52,551 nt of DNA from DATHWB01 sp040902855 (GCA_040902855.1 JBBDWN010000009.1:1-52551); one strand, 5' to 3'. Shown: positions 1 to 10,979, numbered from the stretch's first letter. Program-made: numbers and translations. The notes: generated by a model not told the origin, from the sequence alone.

Positions 1-92
1 ATCGTGGCTACTGCTGTGAGACCGGTTGCCGTCACTGCCCCTACGTCGGGCGTCCGGGCGCAGACGACCTGGTCGAGGAGCGACGCGCCTGA
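1..92 (+). CDS. DUF5522-type cysteine-rich protein, 3' end only
   Basis: Reading from base 3, the window opens inside a coding frame that ends with TGA at 90-92. The 29 visible residues contain the dense motif GYCCETGCRHCPY, followed by a short acidic/basic tail. The known DUF5522 family is small and ends in a very similar GYCCGxGCRHCPY cluster, presumably metal-binding; no enzymatic role is established. The start lies outside the window. The assignment rests on this one motif, but the motif is distinctive. Confidence 0.7.
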   Translation, partial: RGYCCETGCRHCPYVGRPGADDLVEERRA

Positions 93-142
93 GGCCGGGG
101 TGCAGATTCGGCGAAGAATCCGGACTGTCGGGGTCCTGCCCG

Positions 143-148
143 TATCCT
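143..148 (+). promoter_or_regulatory. -10 box TATCCT of a likely leaderless gene
   Basis: TATCCT ends 7 nt before the ATG at 156, so transcription would begin at or next to the start codon. No Shine-Dalgarno sequence is present. This is the first of many such arrangements in the window. Confidence 0.5.
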
Positions 149-155
149 CCCGACC

Positions 156-680
156 ATGGAACCGCTCGTCGACCTGGTCCTCATCTTTCTGCTCCGGCTC
201 ACCGACGTGTCGATCGGCACTGTGCGGATAGTCCTGTTGGGACGGGGGAGCCGGGGCCGTGCGGCCGTATTGGGCGTCATCGAGTCCTTCGTCTGGGTCA
301 TCGCCGCTGCCAGGGTGCTCGACGGGCTCGACGACATTTGGCGGATGGTCGCCTTCGCCGGCGGGTACGGGGCGGGCACCGCGTTGGGCGTGACGATGGA
401 GCGATGGTTGGCGGTTGGCTCCGCCCTGGTACGGATCGTCGCTCCGTCGTCCAGCCCGCGGGCCGCAGAAGGACTGCGTGATCTCGGGTACGCGGTGACG
501 GTCCTCGCAGGTGACCAGTCGGGCGACGACGTCCGCGTGAGTCTGGTGGTGGTGCCGAGGCGCAGGTTGAAAGGGGTCTATCGCGAGATCGCACGGCTCA
601 ATCCCGAGGCGCTCGTGACGATGGAGGCAATCACCCAGGTCGACCTGGCCGCCGCCCGAATGAAGTCGGTCCGAAAGTGA
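156..680 (+). CDS. UPF0316-type membrane protein (DUF5698 + DUF2179)
   Basis: The 174-residue product has three hydrophobic segments in its first ~85 residues (about 5-25, 35-55 and 62-82), which form the DUF5698 membrane part. A soluble domain at ~100-165 (VRIVAPSSS...VVPRRRLKGVYREI) matches DUF2179, a small ligand-binding-like fold found in the YitT/YebE/UPF0316 families. Function is unknown; the family sits in the cytoplasmic membrane. The start is the ATG placed 7 nt after a TATCCT box. Its stop overlaps the next gene's GTG by 4 bp (GTGA), so the two are probably cotranscribed and translationally coupled. Confidence 0.8.
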   Translation: MEPLVDLVLIFLLRLTDVSIGTVRIVLLGRGSRGRAAVLGVIESFVWVIAAARVLDGLDDIWRMVAFAGGYGAGTALGVTMERWLAVGSALVRIVAPSSSPRAAEGLRDLGYAVTVLAGDQSGDDVRVSLVVVPRRRLKGVYREIARLNPEALVTMEAITQVDLAAARMKSVRK

Positions 681-2746
681 TCGAGCGGATTCTCATCAAG
701 GTCCGTCAGCAGGCAGACACCGGATTCCTGGTGGTGTCTCTGCTCATCGGCGTCGTCGTCGGCGTGGCCGCCGCTCTGTTGATCTGGTTGCTGGAGGTCG
801 TCGAGCAGGTCTTCCATCTCGCCGCTGAGCCCCTCGGGGACGCCTCGAACTGGTTCGTCCTCGTTTCGGTGCCCCTCGGCATCTTCCTGGCGTGGTGGCT
901 GGCCAGGAAGTTCGCCCGCGAAATCGCGGGTGACGGGGTGCCAGAGGTCTCGGCGGCGCTGGCCGTCAACGCCGGGTACATGTCCACGAAGTCGATTCCG
1001 CTCAAGATCCTGGCCACTGCGCTCACGCTCGGTGGTGGCGGCTCGGCCGGTCGTGAGGGCCCGATGGTGCAGATAGGCGGGGCGATCGGATCGTCGGTGG
1101 CGAGACGGTTCGGACTGAGGGAGGATCACGTCCGCAGCCTGGTGGCCGCCGGCGCGGCTGCCGCCATCGGCGCCTCTTTCAACGCTCCGATCGCCGGGAT
1201 GCTGTTCGGGCTGGAGGTCGTGCTCGGATCTTTTGCAGTCCGACACATGTCGGCGGTCGTGCTGGCATCGATCTCCGCAGCCGTCATGTTCCGCTCGTTG
1301 GTGCCCGAGAGCGAGATCCTCCAGGGCGCCACCTATGAACTGGGCGGTCCGTCCGAGCTCCTGCTCTATGGCGGTCTCGCGATCTTGGCCGTGGGCGCCG
1401 CCTACCTCTTTCTGCGGTTGTTGGACATGGTCGAAGGAATCACCGACACCCGAGCACGTCCTGCCTGGCTGCGGCCGATTGGGATCGGCCTGACGGTCGG
1501 CCTGATCGGCATGTTCGAACCCCGGCTGCTGGGCACCGGACAGGAGTTCGTGGGCGAACTGCTCGAATTGCAGGCATTTGGCGAGGGTCTCGGAGTGGAC
1601 ACGATCGCCGTGTCCGTTCTCGCCATCCTCTGTGTCGGCAAGATCCTCGCCACGTCGCTGACGATCGCCGCAGGCGGGTCCGGTGGCGCCTTCATGCCGT
1701 CGCTGTTCATCGGAGCGACGCTCGGAGCCGGGTACGCCGAGTTCGTCAGCCGATTCTGGACGGCGACCGTGATCAAACCAGGGGCGTTCGCGGTCGTCGG
1801 GATGGCGACGGTCTTCGCGGCGGTCGCCAGGGCACCGCTGACGGCCATCATCATCGTCTTCGAGGTGACCGGAGCCCGCGACTACGAGTTGATCCTCCCC
1901 CTGATGCTGTCCGCCACTTTTGCGACCTTCGTCGCCGACAAGGTGCATCCAGAGAGCGTGTACACGATGCCCCTGGTGAAGCGGGGAATCCGTATGCGGC
2001 CCACGGGAGAGGTCGACCTCTTGGACACCGTCACCGTCGGCGAAGTTGCGGCGATGCCGCCCATCATCGCCGAGCCACACATGAGCCTGACCGACGTGTC
2101 GCGACTGATGGACTCGCATCGGTACCACGGTCTCCCCGTGGTCGACCCCCATCACGGTCTCGTCGGGATCATCACGGTCACAGACGTGAGCAGGGCGGGC
2201 GGTCCGTCGACGGAGCGGACAGTGGCGGATGCGATGACGCCGTCCCCCGTGACCGTCGGTCCGATGACACCTGTCTCTCAAGCGCTGGTTCGCATGGCGG
2301 TGCTCGGAGTCGGGCGACTTCCCGTCGTCTCCGAGGGACACTCCGGCGAACTGGTGGGGTTCTTCAGACGGGAGGATGCAGTCCGGGCGTATCACCAGGC
2401 CCTGGGTTCGGAAACCGACCACGCTCTCGAACGCGATCGTCTGCGGCAACGGATCGACCCCAGAGCGAACTACTACGACTTCCGGATCCCTCCCGGTTCT
2501 GTCGCCGACGGCAAGGCGGTTCGCGACGTCAGATGGCCGGAAGGCTCCACGCTCGTGTCGGTCAGACGGGGCACCGAAGTTCTGGTTCCGGGCGGCGCGA
2601 CCGTTCTCGTGGCCAACGACGTCGTGACCGCATTCGGGACCGACTCGTCGCGGGAGCGCATGGTCGAGCGTCTCAACGCCGGGGCCGACGAACCGACGGC
2701 CGAAATCCTCGCGCTACCTGACGCCGGCGAGCCCGGTCAAAGGTAG
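677..2746 (+). CDS. CLC-family chloride channel/transporter with two CBS domains and a TrkA-C-like tail
   Basis: The 689-residue protein has a CLC membrane core (~15-430) with the three signature loops GDGVPE (85-90), GREGP (125-129) and GGSGGAFMP (333-341). E127 is the expected gating glutamate and Y429 the expected central tyrosine. Two CBS domains follow (~452-505 and ~515-572), then a domain at ~600-660 resembling TrkA/RCK_C. CBS pairs usually bind adenine nucleotides, so anion flux may respond to energy state. In PIAGMLFGLEVV the position of the internal proton glutamate of exchangers appears to be Val181, as in CLC channels; this is my reading of the alignment. The GTG start overlaps the upstream stop by 4 bp. 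Confidence 0.92.
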   Translation: MIERILIKVRQQADTGFLVVSLLIGVVVGVAAALLIWLLEVVEQVFHLAAEPLGDASNWFVLVSVPLGIFLAWWLARKFAREIAGDGVPEVSAALAVNAGYMSTKSIPLKILATALTLGGGGSAGREGPMVQIGGAIGSSVARRFGLREDHVRSLVAAGAAAAIGASFNAPIAGMLFGLEVVLGSFAVRHMSAVVLASISAAVMFRSLVPESEILQGATYELGGPSELLLYGGLAILAVGAAYLFLRLLDMVEGITDTRARPAWLRPIGIGLTVGLIGMFEPRLLGTGQEFVGELLELQAFGEGLGVDTIAVSVLAILCVGKILATSLTIAAGGSGGAFMPSLFIGATLGAGYAEFVSRFWTATVIKPGAFAVVGMATVFAAVARAPLTAIIIVFEVTGARDYELILPLMLSATFATFVADKVHPESVYTMPLVKRGIRMRPTGEVDLLDTVTVGEVAAMPPIIAEPHMSLTDVSRLMDSHRYHGLPVVDPHHGLVGIITVTDVSRAGGPSTERTVADAMTPSPVTVGPMTPVSQALVRMAVLGVGRLPVVSEGHSGELVGFFRREDAVRAYHQALGSETDHALERDRLRQRIDPRANYYDFRIPPGSVADGKAVRDVRWPEGSTLVSVRRGTEVLVPGGATVLVANDVVTAFGTDSSRERMVERLNAGADEPTAEILALPDAGEPGQR

Positions 2747-3210
2747 AGGCCGGTCTGCTCGTCGCCTTCGGCTCCCTGTGCCGGTGGTTTGAGTTTCCTC
2801 TGCTGCATCTGGGCGAGTTGGGCCTGGGCGGCCATCTGTTGGCTCGCCAGCGAGATCTGGATTCCGTGGAACAGACCCTCGAGCCAGCCGATGAGTTGGG
2901 CCTGGACGATCCGCAGAACCGACTCGGATGGCACGTGTTCGCCCCGCACCGGCGCGAACACCTCGTCGAATTCCTCCAAGAGGTCGTCAGACAGGACTTC
3001 GCGCAGCTCTTCGAGGGACTTGTCGTGGATCTCGGTGAGCTTCTTGCGCCCACCCTCGTCGAGACCGGCGGCGCGTGCCTCTTCCAACAGGGCGCGAGTC
3101 ATCGACGCGATCCGGATGATTTTGGTCGGCTCGCTCACCATCGAGGCAGAGTCCTGACGGGGTCTGTCTGCGGGGTCGTCGATCGAGTCCGGCCGGATTG
3201 GTTCTGTCAT
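2737..3210 (-). CDS. bpa: Bacterial proteasome activator Bpa/PafE (DUF2587)
   Basis: The 157-residue protein is mostly helical, with the conserved core EPTKIIRIASMTRALLEE and the block RIVQAQLIGWLEGLFHG. It ends in GLYL, matching the C-terminal GQYL-type tail with which Bpa/PafE rings dock onto the 20S proteasome and open its gate without ATP. Its presence predicts a 20S proteasome elsewhere in this genome. I chose the ATG at 3210 (MTEPIRP); an in-frame TTG at 3240 is also possible. The gene is convergent with the CLC gene and overlaps its last 10 bp. Confidence 0.9.
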   Translation of the reverse strand: MTEPIRPDSIDDPADRPRQDSASMVSEPTKIIRIASMTRALLEEARAAGLDEGGRKKLTEIHDKSLEELREVLSDDLLEEFDEVFAPVRGEHVPSESVLRIVQAQLIGWLEGLFHGIQISLASQQMAAQAQLAQMQQRKLKPPAQGAEGDEQTGLYL

Positions 3211-3301
3211 CGGTCGCAGACTAGAGGCTGACGACGGCAAGCTCGGGCGCTATCCTCAAGCAACGTAAGACAGCGAAAAATGGCGAGGAGTGTCGAGAGT
3301 C

Positions 3302-3529
3302 ATGGCTGCATCTGATGACCTTCCCCCGATCCTCGACGCCGCCCAGGTGGCGGAGTTGGTGGGCATGAATGTCCAGATGGTCAGGAAATATGCCAGAGAG
3401 GGTCGGCTCCCGGCGTACAAGCTTCCTGGGGGGCGCACCTTCAAATTCTTCCGGGACGAAATCTTCGAGTCGATTCGAGCCAACCCGGTGACAGCCGACG
3501 ACCTGGACGAGGTCGAGACCTCCTCCTGA
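3302..3529 (+). CDS. Excisionase/MerR-type helix-turn-helix protein
   Basis: This 75-residue protein is almost entirely one winged HTH of the excisionase (HTH_17) class: the segment ILDAAQVAELVGMNVQMVRK, then KYAREGRLPAYKLPGGRTFKFF, where a recognition helix and wing are recognisable. Such stand-alone domains are common regulators in actinobacteria and need not be phage-derived. GAGGAG at 3285-3290 precedes the ATG at 3302; an in-frame GTG at 3290 overlaps that sequence and is less likely. It ends 3 bp from the convergent acnA stop. Its target cannot be deduced. Confidence 0.8.
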   Translation: MAASDDLPPILDAAQVAELVGMNVQMVRKYAREGRLPAYKLPGGRTFKFFRDEIFESIRANPVTADDLDEVETSS

Positions 3530-3532
3530 CGC

Positions 3533-6244
<2,712 letters not shown>

Positions 6245-6313
6245 CGGTGCGGCCCTTTCGGTGTCTCGCCTCCGAGTCTACGACCCGCCGCGAATGTCCC
6301 CCCTCGGCCGATC

Positions 6314-7048
6314 TCAGCGGTGCTTGATCGAGACCGGGACCTCGGTGATGCACGCCTCGTCGTCGGATGGAGACGGGAACAGCACAGGCTCACAGCCCTG
6401 GCTCAACTGCTCGAAGAGGCCACCGACCATTCCGCGATCGAGCGAGCATACGACGTCGGGGTGGCCGGTGGCCGCATCGCCGAACGGACAGAACGAAGTG
6501 AGCAGGCGGTGTCTGTCGAGGTCGGGCGACATGTGGAACCCGACGCCGGTCATCGCTTCGGCGACTGCCTTTACCGCCTCGTCGTAGCCGCGCTCGTCGG
6601 GTGTTCCTATCTCCGAGGCGATCTCTCGGCCGTACTCGCGCCCGACCGCCTCGGCGACCGAGACGAGGTCGTCGACTCCGGATCGGGCGACGATGCGCAG
6701 CAAGAGTTCGATGAGGACATCCGCCCGGCGGCTCGGGAAGTGGAGGTCGATCTCCTTCGACGTCGACTCGTAACACTTGGCCGGGCGCCCCGCTCCCGGC
6801 CCGCTGCGACCATTCTGGCGGCGATGGGTGATTCGCAGGTATCCGTCGGCGGCGAGCTTGTCGAGATGGTGCCTGGCCACGTTGGCGTGGATGCTGAACA
6901 GGGCGGCGATGTCGCTGCTCGTCATCGGATCGCCTGACTCGCGCACGGCGATGTAGATGGCGCGCCGGGTGGGGTCACCCAACGCCGATGTGAGGTCGCC
7001 GATCGTCCGGTCCAATTGACGGGACTCGGCGGAAATGGGTTGCGACAC
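6314..7048 (-). CDS. SufR-like Fe-S-sensing winged-HTH repressor
   Basis: The 244-residue protein has an ArsR/DeoR-like winged HTH at ~15-80 (LGDPTRRAIYIAVRE, then FSIHANVARHHLDKLAADGY). The C-terminal domain carries four cysteines: C187, C201, C219 and C233. This spacing resembles the cluster-binding cysteines of SufR, the [4Fe-4S] repressor of the suf operon. It is transcribed divergently from the Fe-S carrier mrp across 53 bp and lies upstream of aconitase, which fits that role. The start is GTG, with a TATAGT box 8 nt upstream, so the mRNA is probably leaderless. The family call is good; the regulon is inferred. Confidence 0.75.
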   Translation of the reverse strand: MSQPISAESRQLDRTIGDLTSALGDPTRRAIYIAVRESGDPMTSSDIAALFSIHANVARHHLDKLAADGYLRITHRRQNGRSGPGAGRPAKCYESTSKEIDLHFPSRRADVLIELLLRIVARSGVDDLVSVAEAVGREYGREIASEIGTPDERGYDEAVKAVAEAMTGVGFHMSPDLDRHRLLTSFCPFGDAATGHPDVVCSLDRGMVGGLFEQLSQGCEPVLFPSPSDDEACITEVPVSIKHR

Positions 7049-7054
7049 CCTGAA

Positions 7055-7064
7055 AACTATAGTT
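7055..7064. promoter_or_regulatory. Perfect palindrome AACTATAGTT containing both divergent -10 boxes
   Basis: This 10-bp palindrome sits 6 bp outside the GTG of the SufR-like gene and 37 bp before the mrp ATG. Because ACTATAGT is self-complementary, TATAGT reads as a -10 hexamer in both directions. A second imperfect inverted repeat, GTTT-CT-AAAC, lies at about 7073-7082. A bound repressor would block both promoters at once. The role is inferred. Confidence 0.55.
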
Positions 7065-7101
7065 CTGAGCCGTTTCTAAACACGATCACGGTAGGGGAAA
7101 T

Positions 7102-8187
7102 ATGGCGGACGAACAGGAGTTCCGGGAAGTCATCGGAGCTGTGGAGGACCCGCTGCTGGGGCGATCGATAGGCGTACTCGGCATGGTCGCCTCGGCCGAG
7201 AAGCGGCGGCTCGGGGCGGATCGACTGACCATTTCGGTCCCCGTACCCAACTACCCGGCGCGCGACGAACTGGAACGCCGGATACGGATCGCCCTCGCCG
7301 CTGCCCGAAGTGATGCCGAGGTCACCTTCGAGGTCATGGACGATGCGGGGCGCGAGTCGATGATGGACGCGCTTCGCGCCGATGCGCCTCCCGGTGTCGG
7401 CGAGACCGGATCGCGTACCAGGGTCGTCGCTGTTTCCTCGGGCAAAGGCGGAGTAGGGAAGTCATCCGTGACGACCAACCTGGCCGTGTCGCTCGTGCGC
7501 AAGGGGCACTCCGTCGGTGTGATCGACGGCGACATCTGGGGTTTTTCGATCCCGCGCATGCTCGGAATCTCCGAACCGCCGGTCGTGATCGACCAGTCGA
7601 TCATCCCGCCGGTCGCCCATGGGGTGCGAGCGATGTCGATGGACTATTTCGTCCCTGACGACAAAGCCGTCATCTGGCGGGGGCCGATGCTGCACAAGGC
7701 GATCGAGCAATTCCTGCAGGACGTCTGGTGGGACGATCCGGACTTCCTGATCGTCGACATGCCTCCTGGCACGGGCGACATTGCCATCTCGATGGCGCAA
7801 TTCCTTCCCCGTGCCCAGGTCCTTTTGGTGACCACTCCCCAGCCCACTGCCCAGCGGGTCGCGAAACGGGCGGCCCTGATGGCCGCCCAGGTCAATCAGG
7901 AAGTCATGGGGGTCGTCGAGAACATGTCGTGGTTCACCGGTGACGACGGCACCCGCTACGAACTGTTCGGCGCGGGAGGCGGCAAAGCTCTGGCGGATGA
8001 TCTCGGGGTTCCACTGATGGCGAAGATCCCGCTGCTCCCGGCGATGCGGGAGGGGGCGGACAACGGTGTTCCAGTAGTGCTGGCCGCCCCCGATTCCGAA
8101 TCGGCGGCCGCGTTCGATCTGCTGGCCGACGCGGTAGTCGCCAAGAAGCCACGGGTCCGGACCCACCCCGAACTCGTCATCCGTTGA
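7102..8187 (+). CDS. mrp: Mrp/NBP35-type ATP-binding Fe-S cluster carrier
   Basis: The 361-residue protein has an N-terminal FSCA/DUF59-like region (~1-85), then a ParA/MinD-type P-loop ATPase with deviant Walker A SGKGGVGKSS (113-122), GDIWGFSIPRMLG and FLIVDMPPGTGD. Mrp proteins carry and insert [4Fe-4S] clusters. The CPHC pair usually found after ENMS is missing here: the text runs ENMSWFTGDDGTRYELFG. I recall other actinobacterial Mrps being similar. AGGGGA precedes the ATG at very short spacing. The divergent SufR-like gene supports an Fe-S role. Confidence 0.9.
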   Translation: MADEQEFREVIGAVEDPLLGRSIGVLGMVASAEKRRLGADRLTISVPVPNYPARDELERRIRIALAAARSDAEVTFEVMDDAGRESMMDALRADAPPGVGETGSRTRVVAVSSGKGGVGKSSVTTNLAVSLVRKGHSVGVIDGDIWGFSIPRMLGISEPPVVIDQSIIPPVAHGVRAMSMDYFVPDDKAVIWRGPMLHKAIEQFLQDVWWDDPDFLIVDMPPGTGDIAISMAQFLPRAQVLLVTTPQPTAQRVAKRAALMAAQVNQEVMGVVENMSWFTGDDGTRYELFGAGGGKALADDLGVPLMAKIPLLPAMREGADNGVPVVLAAPDSESAAAFDLLADAVVAKKPRVRTHPELVIR

Positions 8188-8197
8188 GAGTCGAGTC

Positions 8198-8594
8198 TCA
8201 GATCGGGGGAAGACTGTCGGTGGCGGCGCGAAAAATCCAGACGGTCACGAGCCCGAGCGCGAGCAGCGCCAGGGTCCAGCTCTGGATTCGACGGACCCTG
8301 CCAGCCCACCAGCCGGCTCGTCGTCCCAGCCAGGCGACCCAGGCGACCCAGGCGGCAACCGCGACCGCAAGCACGATCCACGCCAGCGGGTGAAACGCCA
8401 GTGACGCTGCGAAGTCACCGACGAACCGGGCGACGCCTCGGGTCAGCCCGCACAGGGGCGACGCCGAAGAAGAGAGCCGACGGACACCACGGGACGCCGG
8501 CTGCCGGCTGATTGACGAGAACGAGTCCCATCGCGCCGAGCGCACCTACCGCGAGCGATTCGGAAAGCCGCCCCTGTTCCGGGGCGGCGCTCAC
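8198..8594 (-). pseudogene. DUF2752 membrane protein, apparent frameshift
   Basis: The 3' frame encodes PLCGLTRGVARFVGDFAASL and a following transmembrane segment, the hallmark CGLTR block of DUF2752. Its N-terminal half lies in another frame: from a GTG at 8594 (overlapping the chorismate mutase stop as GTGA) one reads a hydrophobic segment VGALGAMGLVLV, then NQPAAGVPWCPSALFFGV, the expected residues before the CPxCGLT block. The frames meet near the C4/G4 run at 8455-8458, and 8594-8198 is 397 nt, one more than a multiple of three. This is either a real frameshift or a sequencing indel. The intact family is an integral membrane protein of unknown function. Confidence 0.7.
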
Positions 8595-8881
8595 TCCGGA
8601 CTCTCCGAGGCCAGGTGGGTGTGGTGGCGGATCACCTCGTCGATGATGAAGCGCAGGAACTTCTCGGAGAACTCGGGGTCGAGTTGGGCCGATGCTGCGA
8701 GTTCTCGAAGTCGGGCAATTTGGGTGTCCTCCCGTTCGGGATCTGCGGGAGGAAGGCCGGCCTCGGCCTTGTAGATCCCGACCTTCTTCGTGATGGCGAA
8801 ACGCTCGGCGAGGAGAAACACGAGTGCAGCATCGATGTTGTCGATGCTGCGGCGAAAGTCGGCGAGGGTGGGATCAGTCAT
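8591..8881 (-). CDS. Chorismate mutase, AroQ type
   Basis: The 96-residue all-helical protein has the AroQ pattern: FRRSIDNIDAALVFLLAERF (helix 1, with the Arg and the start of the active site), ITKKVGIYKAEAGLPPADPERE and FLRFIIDEVIRHH. It would convert chorismate to prephenate in phenylalanine/tyrosine synthesis. The start at 8881 (MTDPTLADF) fits the family length; an in-frame start at 8929 would add an unlikely tail. It lies between DUF5362 and DUF2752 membrane genes on the same strand, and its stop overlaps the latter's start. Confidence 0.9.
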   Translation of the reverse strand: MTDPTLADFRRSIDNIDAALVFLLAERFAITKKVGIYKAEAGLPPADPEREDTQIARLRELAASAQLDPEFSEKFLRFIIDEVIRHHTHLASESPE

Positions 8882-8929
8882 GTGGGCAGGGCCATGTCGG
8901 GAGTGACATGACCCTACCCGGGTGCTCAC

Positions 8930-9295
8930 TCAGAAGGCTTCGGCGATGGCGGCGATGAAGCCGAGTCCCACGAGCAATCCGAAGCCGATGAGGGCGGCGA
9001 CGGCGAGCACGGCGTACGTCATGAAGAGATGCCGGATCTTTTCGGTCGCACGCCGCAGCCTGTCGACGTCTGATGTCTGCTGGCCGTCTTCCAGCGCAGT
9101 GGCAGCCTGCCACAGGAAGACCCCGACGAGCACCGGGATCCAGGCGACGATCAGGCCGATGACGCTGAGAGCGTTGAGCGCCCCGGCGATGAACAGCAGG
9201 ACGGCGAGGAACTTCATCCAGTTGCGGGACCGGTGGAGAGGTTCGATCACGTAGGCGACGGCGTCGGAACGGACGGGGGTTGCGGGTGCGGTCAC
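8930..9295 (-). CDS. DUF5362-like small membrane protein
   Basis: The 121-residue protein has three hydrophobic segments (about 27-48, 50-67 and 96-120) separated by a charged helix, DVDRLRRATEKIRHLFMTYA. This layout matches DUF5362, an uncharacterised family in which two-helix membrane units flank an amphipathic stretch. The GTG start at 9295 has GGGAG about 8 nt upstream; longer in-frame extensions to 9526 are arginine-rich noise. It is divergent from the amidohydrolase and probably shares a transcript with chorismate mutase, 48 bp downstream. Confidence 0.65.
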   Translation of the reverse strand: MTAPATPVRSDAVAYVIEPLHRSRNWMKFLAVLLFIAGALNALSVIGLIVAWIPVLVGVFLWQAATALEDGQQTSDVDRLRRATEKIRHLFMTYAVLAVAALIGFGLLVGLGFIAAIAEAF

Positions 9296-9385
9296 TGAGG
9301 GTTCTCCCTGGTCGACAGGCGGCGAACGTACGCGTCTCCTCCTGCCATTGGAACCCCCATGTCTCGGAGCACTCGCGTCGCCGCG

Positions 9386-9391
9386 TACAGT
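9386..9391 (+). promoter_or_regulatory. -10 box TACAGT, leaderless amidohydrolase
   Basis: TACAGT ends 7 nt before the ATG at 9399 and no ribosome binding site is visible, so the transcript probably begins at the start codon. This placement decides the start over the in-frame TTG at 9348. Confidence 0.5.
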
Positions 9392-9398
9392 GCCGCCG

Positions 9399-10979
9399 AT
9401 GCGAGTGGCATTCGTCGGTGGAAAGCGATGGTCTGCGGGTGCCGGATTGGTGCCGAATCGGTCGGTTGTGACAGAGGGTGGCTCGATCGTCGCTCTCGAT
9501 GAGGAACCGGTTGCCGACCGGATCATCGACGTCGGGGACGGCTTGTTGGTGCCGGGGTTCGTCGACGCTCACGTCCACCCGATCACCGGCGGTTTGCGCA
9601 TCCTCAGCTGCGATCTGACCGAGACGGTCACGCGGGAGGAAGCCGAGGCCCGGATCGCCTCAATTGCTTCCTCGCTTCCCCCCGGCGACTGGTTGACTGG
9701 CGGCGGTTGGCTCTATGACTGGTATCCGCGCGGGTGTCCGTCCGCCCAGTCGCTCGATCGGCTCGCCCCGGGTCGACCCGCCGTGATCAAGGTGCGGGAC
9801 GGACACTCCACCTGGGCCAACTCGGCGGCGCTGGCGCTGGCGAACATCACACCCGAGACGCCCGATCCTGTGGACGGGAGAATCGAACGCAACCAGGACG
9901 GGTCGCCGCAGGGCACCCTGCATGAGGGAGCCATGAGCCTCGTTGAGTCGCTCGTCCCTCCACCAGACCAGGCGACACTCAGGGCGGCGCTCACCGCGGG
10001 GGTCGGTTATCTCCATCGCAAAGGGGTCACGAGTTGGCAGGACGCCTGGATCGCCGATCGCGAACATCGGTCGTACCGCGAGTTCGATCTGGCGGGGGAT
10101 GTCGTGGGTGCGCTGTGGTGGGACCGGGAGAGGGGCGTCGAGCAGATCGATGAGATCGTCGAGCGAAGCCGGGAGGGCGTCGGTTCATATCGACCGCGCG
10201 CCGTGAAGCTGATGCTGGACGGGGTGTGTGAGAATTTCACTGCGGCCTTGAACGCCCCGTACCAGGGTCGGCACGGCGAGGGCGATGACCACACGGGGAT
10301 CGACTTCATCCCGCCCGACCTGGTCGCAGCGGCAGTCACCTCGCTCGACGCCGTCGGACTTCAGTGTCACTTCCACGCCATCGGCGATCGGGCCGTGCGT
10401 TCGGCTCTGGACGCGGTGGCGTCGGCCAGAACTGCGAACGGCTGGACCGGACCGCTTCACCACGTCGCCCATCTGCAGGTGATCGATCCGGCCGACGTCC
10501 GGCGATTCGCCGAGCTGAGGGTCGCGGCGAACTGCCAGCCGCTGTGGGCATGCAACGAGATGGCCATGCTGGAGATGACCGTTCCGTTTCTCGGCCCGGA
10601 GCGGGCGGAGTGGCAGTACCCCTTCGGGTCCCTGCTGCGGAGCGGGGCGCTGATCGGGATGGGAAGCGACTGGCCCGTTTCTTCGGGAGATGTCCTCGAC
10701 CAGGTTTCGGTCGCAGTCCGGCGTCGACCGCCCGGCGACGACCGCCCACCGGTGTTGACTCCCGACGAACGTCTGAACCTCGACCAGGCGCTGACGGCCT
10801 TCACGCTCGGATCCGCCACGATCAACGGCTCGGCCAGACGCACGGGACGGATTCGGATCGGTAACGTGGCCGATCTCGCCCTGCTCGATAGGGACCCTTT
10901 CGAGGTGGCGGACCCGGCAGGGATCGAGGTTGAGGTGACGATGGCAGGCGGACGAATCGTGTTCGAGCGGGCGGTCTGA
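9399..10979 (+). CDS. YtcJ-type amidohydrolase (Amidohydro_3)
   Basis: The 526-residue protein has the metal-site motifs of the amidohydrolase superfamily: FVDAHVHP near residue 56, HFHAIGDRAVR, a histidine in HHVAHLQ, and the late aspartate in GMGSDWPVS. The segment GGWLYDWYPRG and the GHSTWANSAALALA block are typical of the YtcJ subgroup, often annotated as formamide- or amide-hydrolysing. The true substrate is unknown. It stands first in the polyamine region, ahead of potABCD. Part of its 3' end is duplicated in the following intergenic region. Confidence 0.88.
   Translation: MRVAFVGGKRWSAGAGLVPNRSVVTEGGSIVALDEEPVADRIIDVGDGLLVPGFVDAHVHPITGGLRILSCDLTETVTREEAEARIASIASSLPPGDWLTGGGWLYDWYPRGCPSAQSLDRLAPGRPAVIKVRDGHSTWANSAALALANITPETPDPVDGRIERNQDGSPQGTLHEGAMSLVESLVPPPDQATLRAALTAGVGYLHRKGVTSWQDAWIADREHRSYREFDLAGDVVGALWWDRERGVEQIDEIVERSREGVGSYRPRAVKLMLDGVCENFTAALNAPYQGRHGEGDDHTGIDFIPPDLVAAAVTSLDAVGLQCHFHAIGDRAVRSALDAVASARTANGWTGPLHHVAHLQVIDPADVRRFAELRVAANCQPLWACNEMAMLEMTVPFLGPERAEWQYPFGSLLRSGALIGMGSDWPVSSGDVLDQVSVAVRRRPPGDDRPPVLTPDERLNLDQALTAFTLGSATINGSARRTGRIRIGNVADLALLDRDPFEVADPAGIEVEVTMAGGRIVFERAV

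Noticed and set aside
578..2449. 623-residue open frame antisense to the CLC gene
   Set aside because: It mirrors the codon structure of a clear CLC protein, is rich in His/Arg/Asp/Gly and has no recognisable domain; such frames are common in high-GC DNA.
3302..3529. Phage excisionase indicating a prophage
   Set aside because: No integrase, attachment site or phage gene is near; stand-alone HTH_17 proteins are common in actinobacterial chromosomes.
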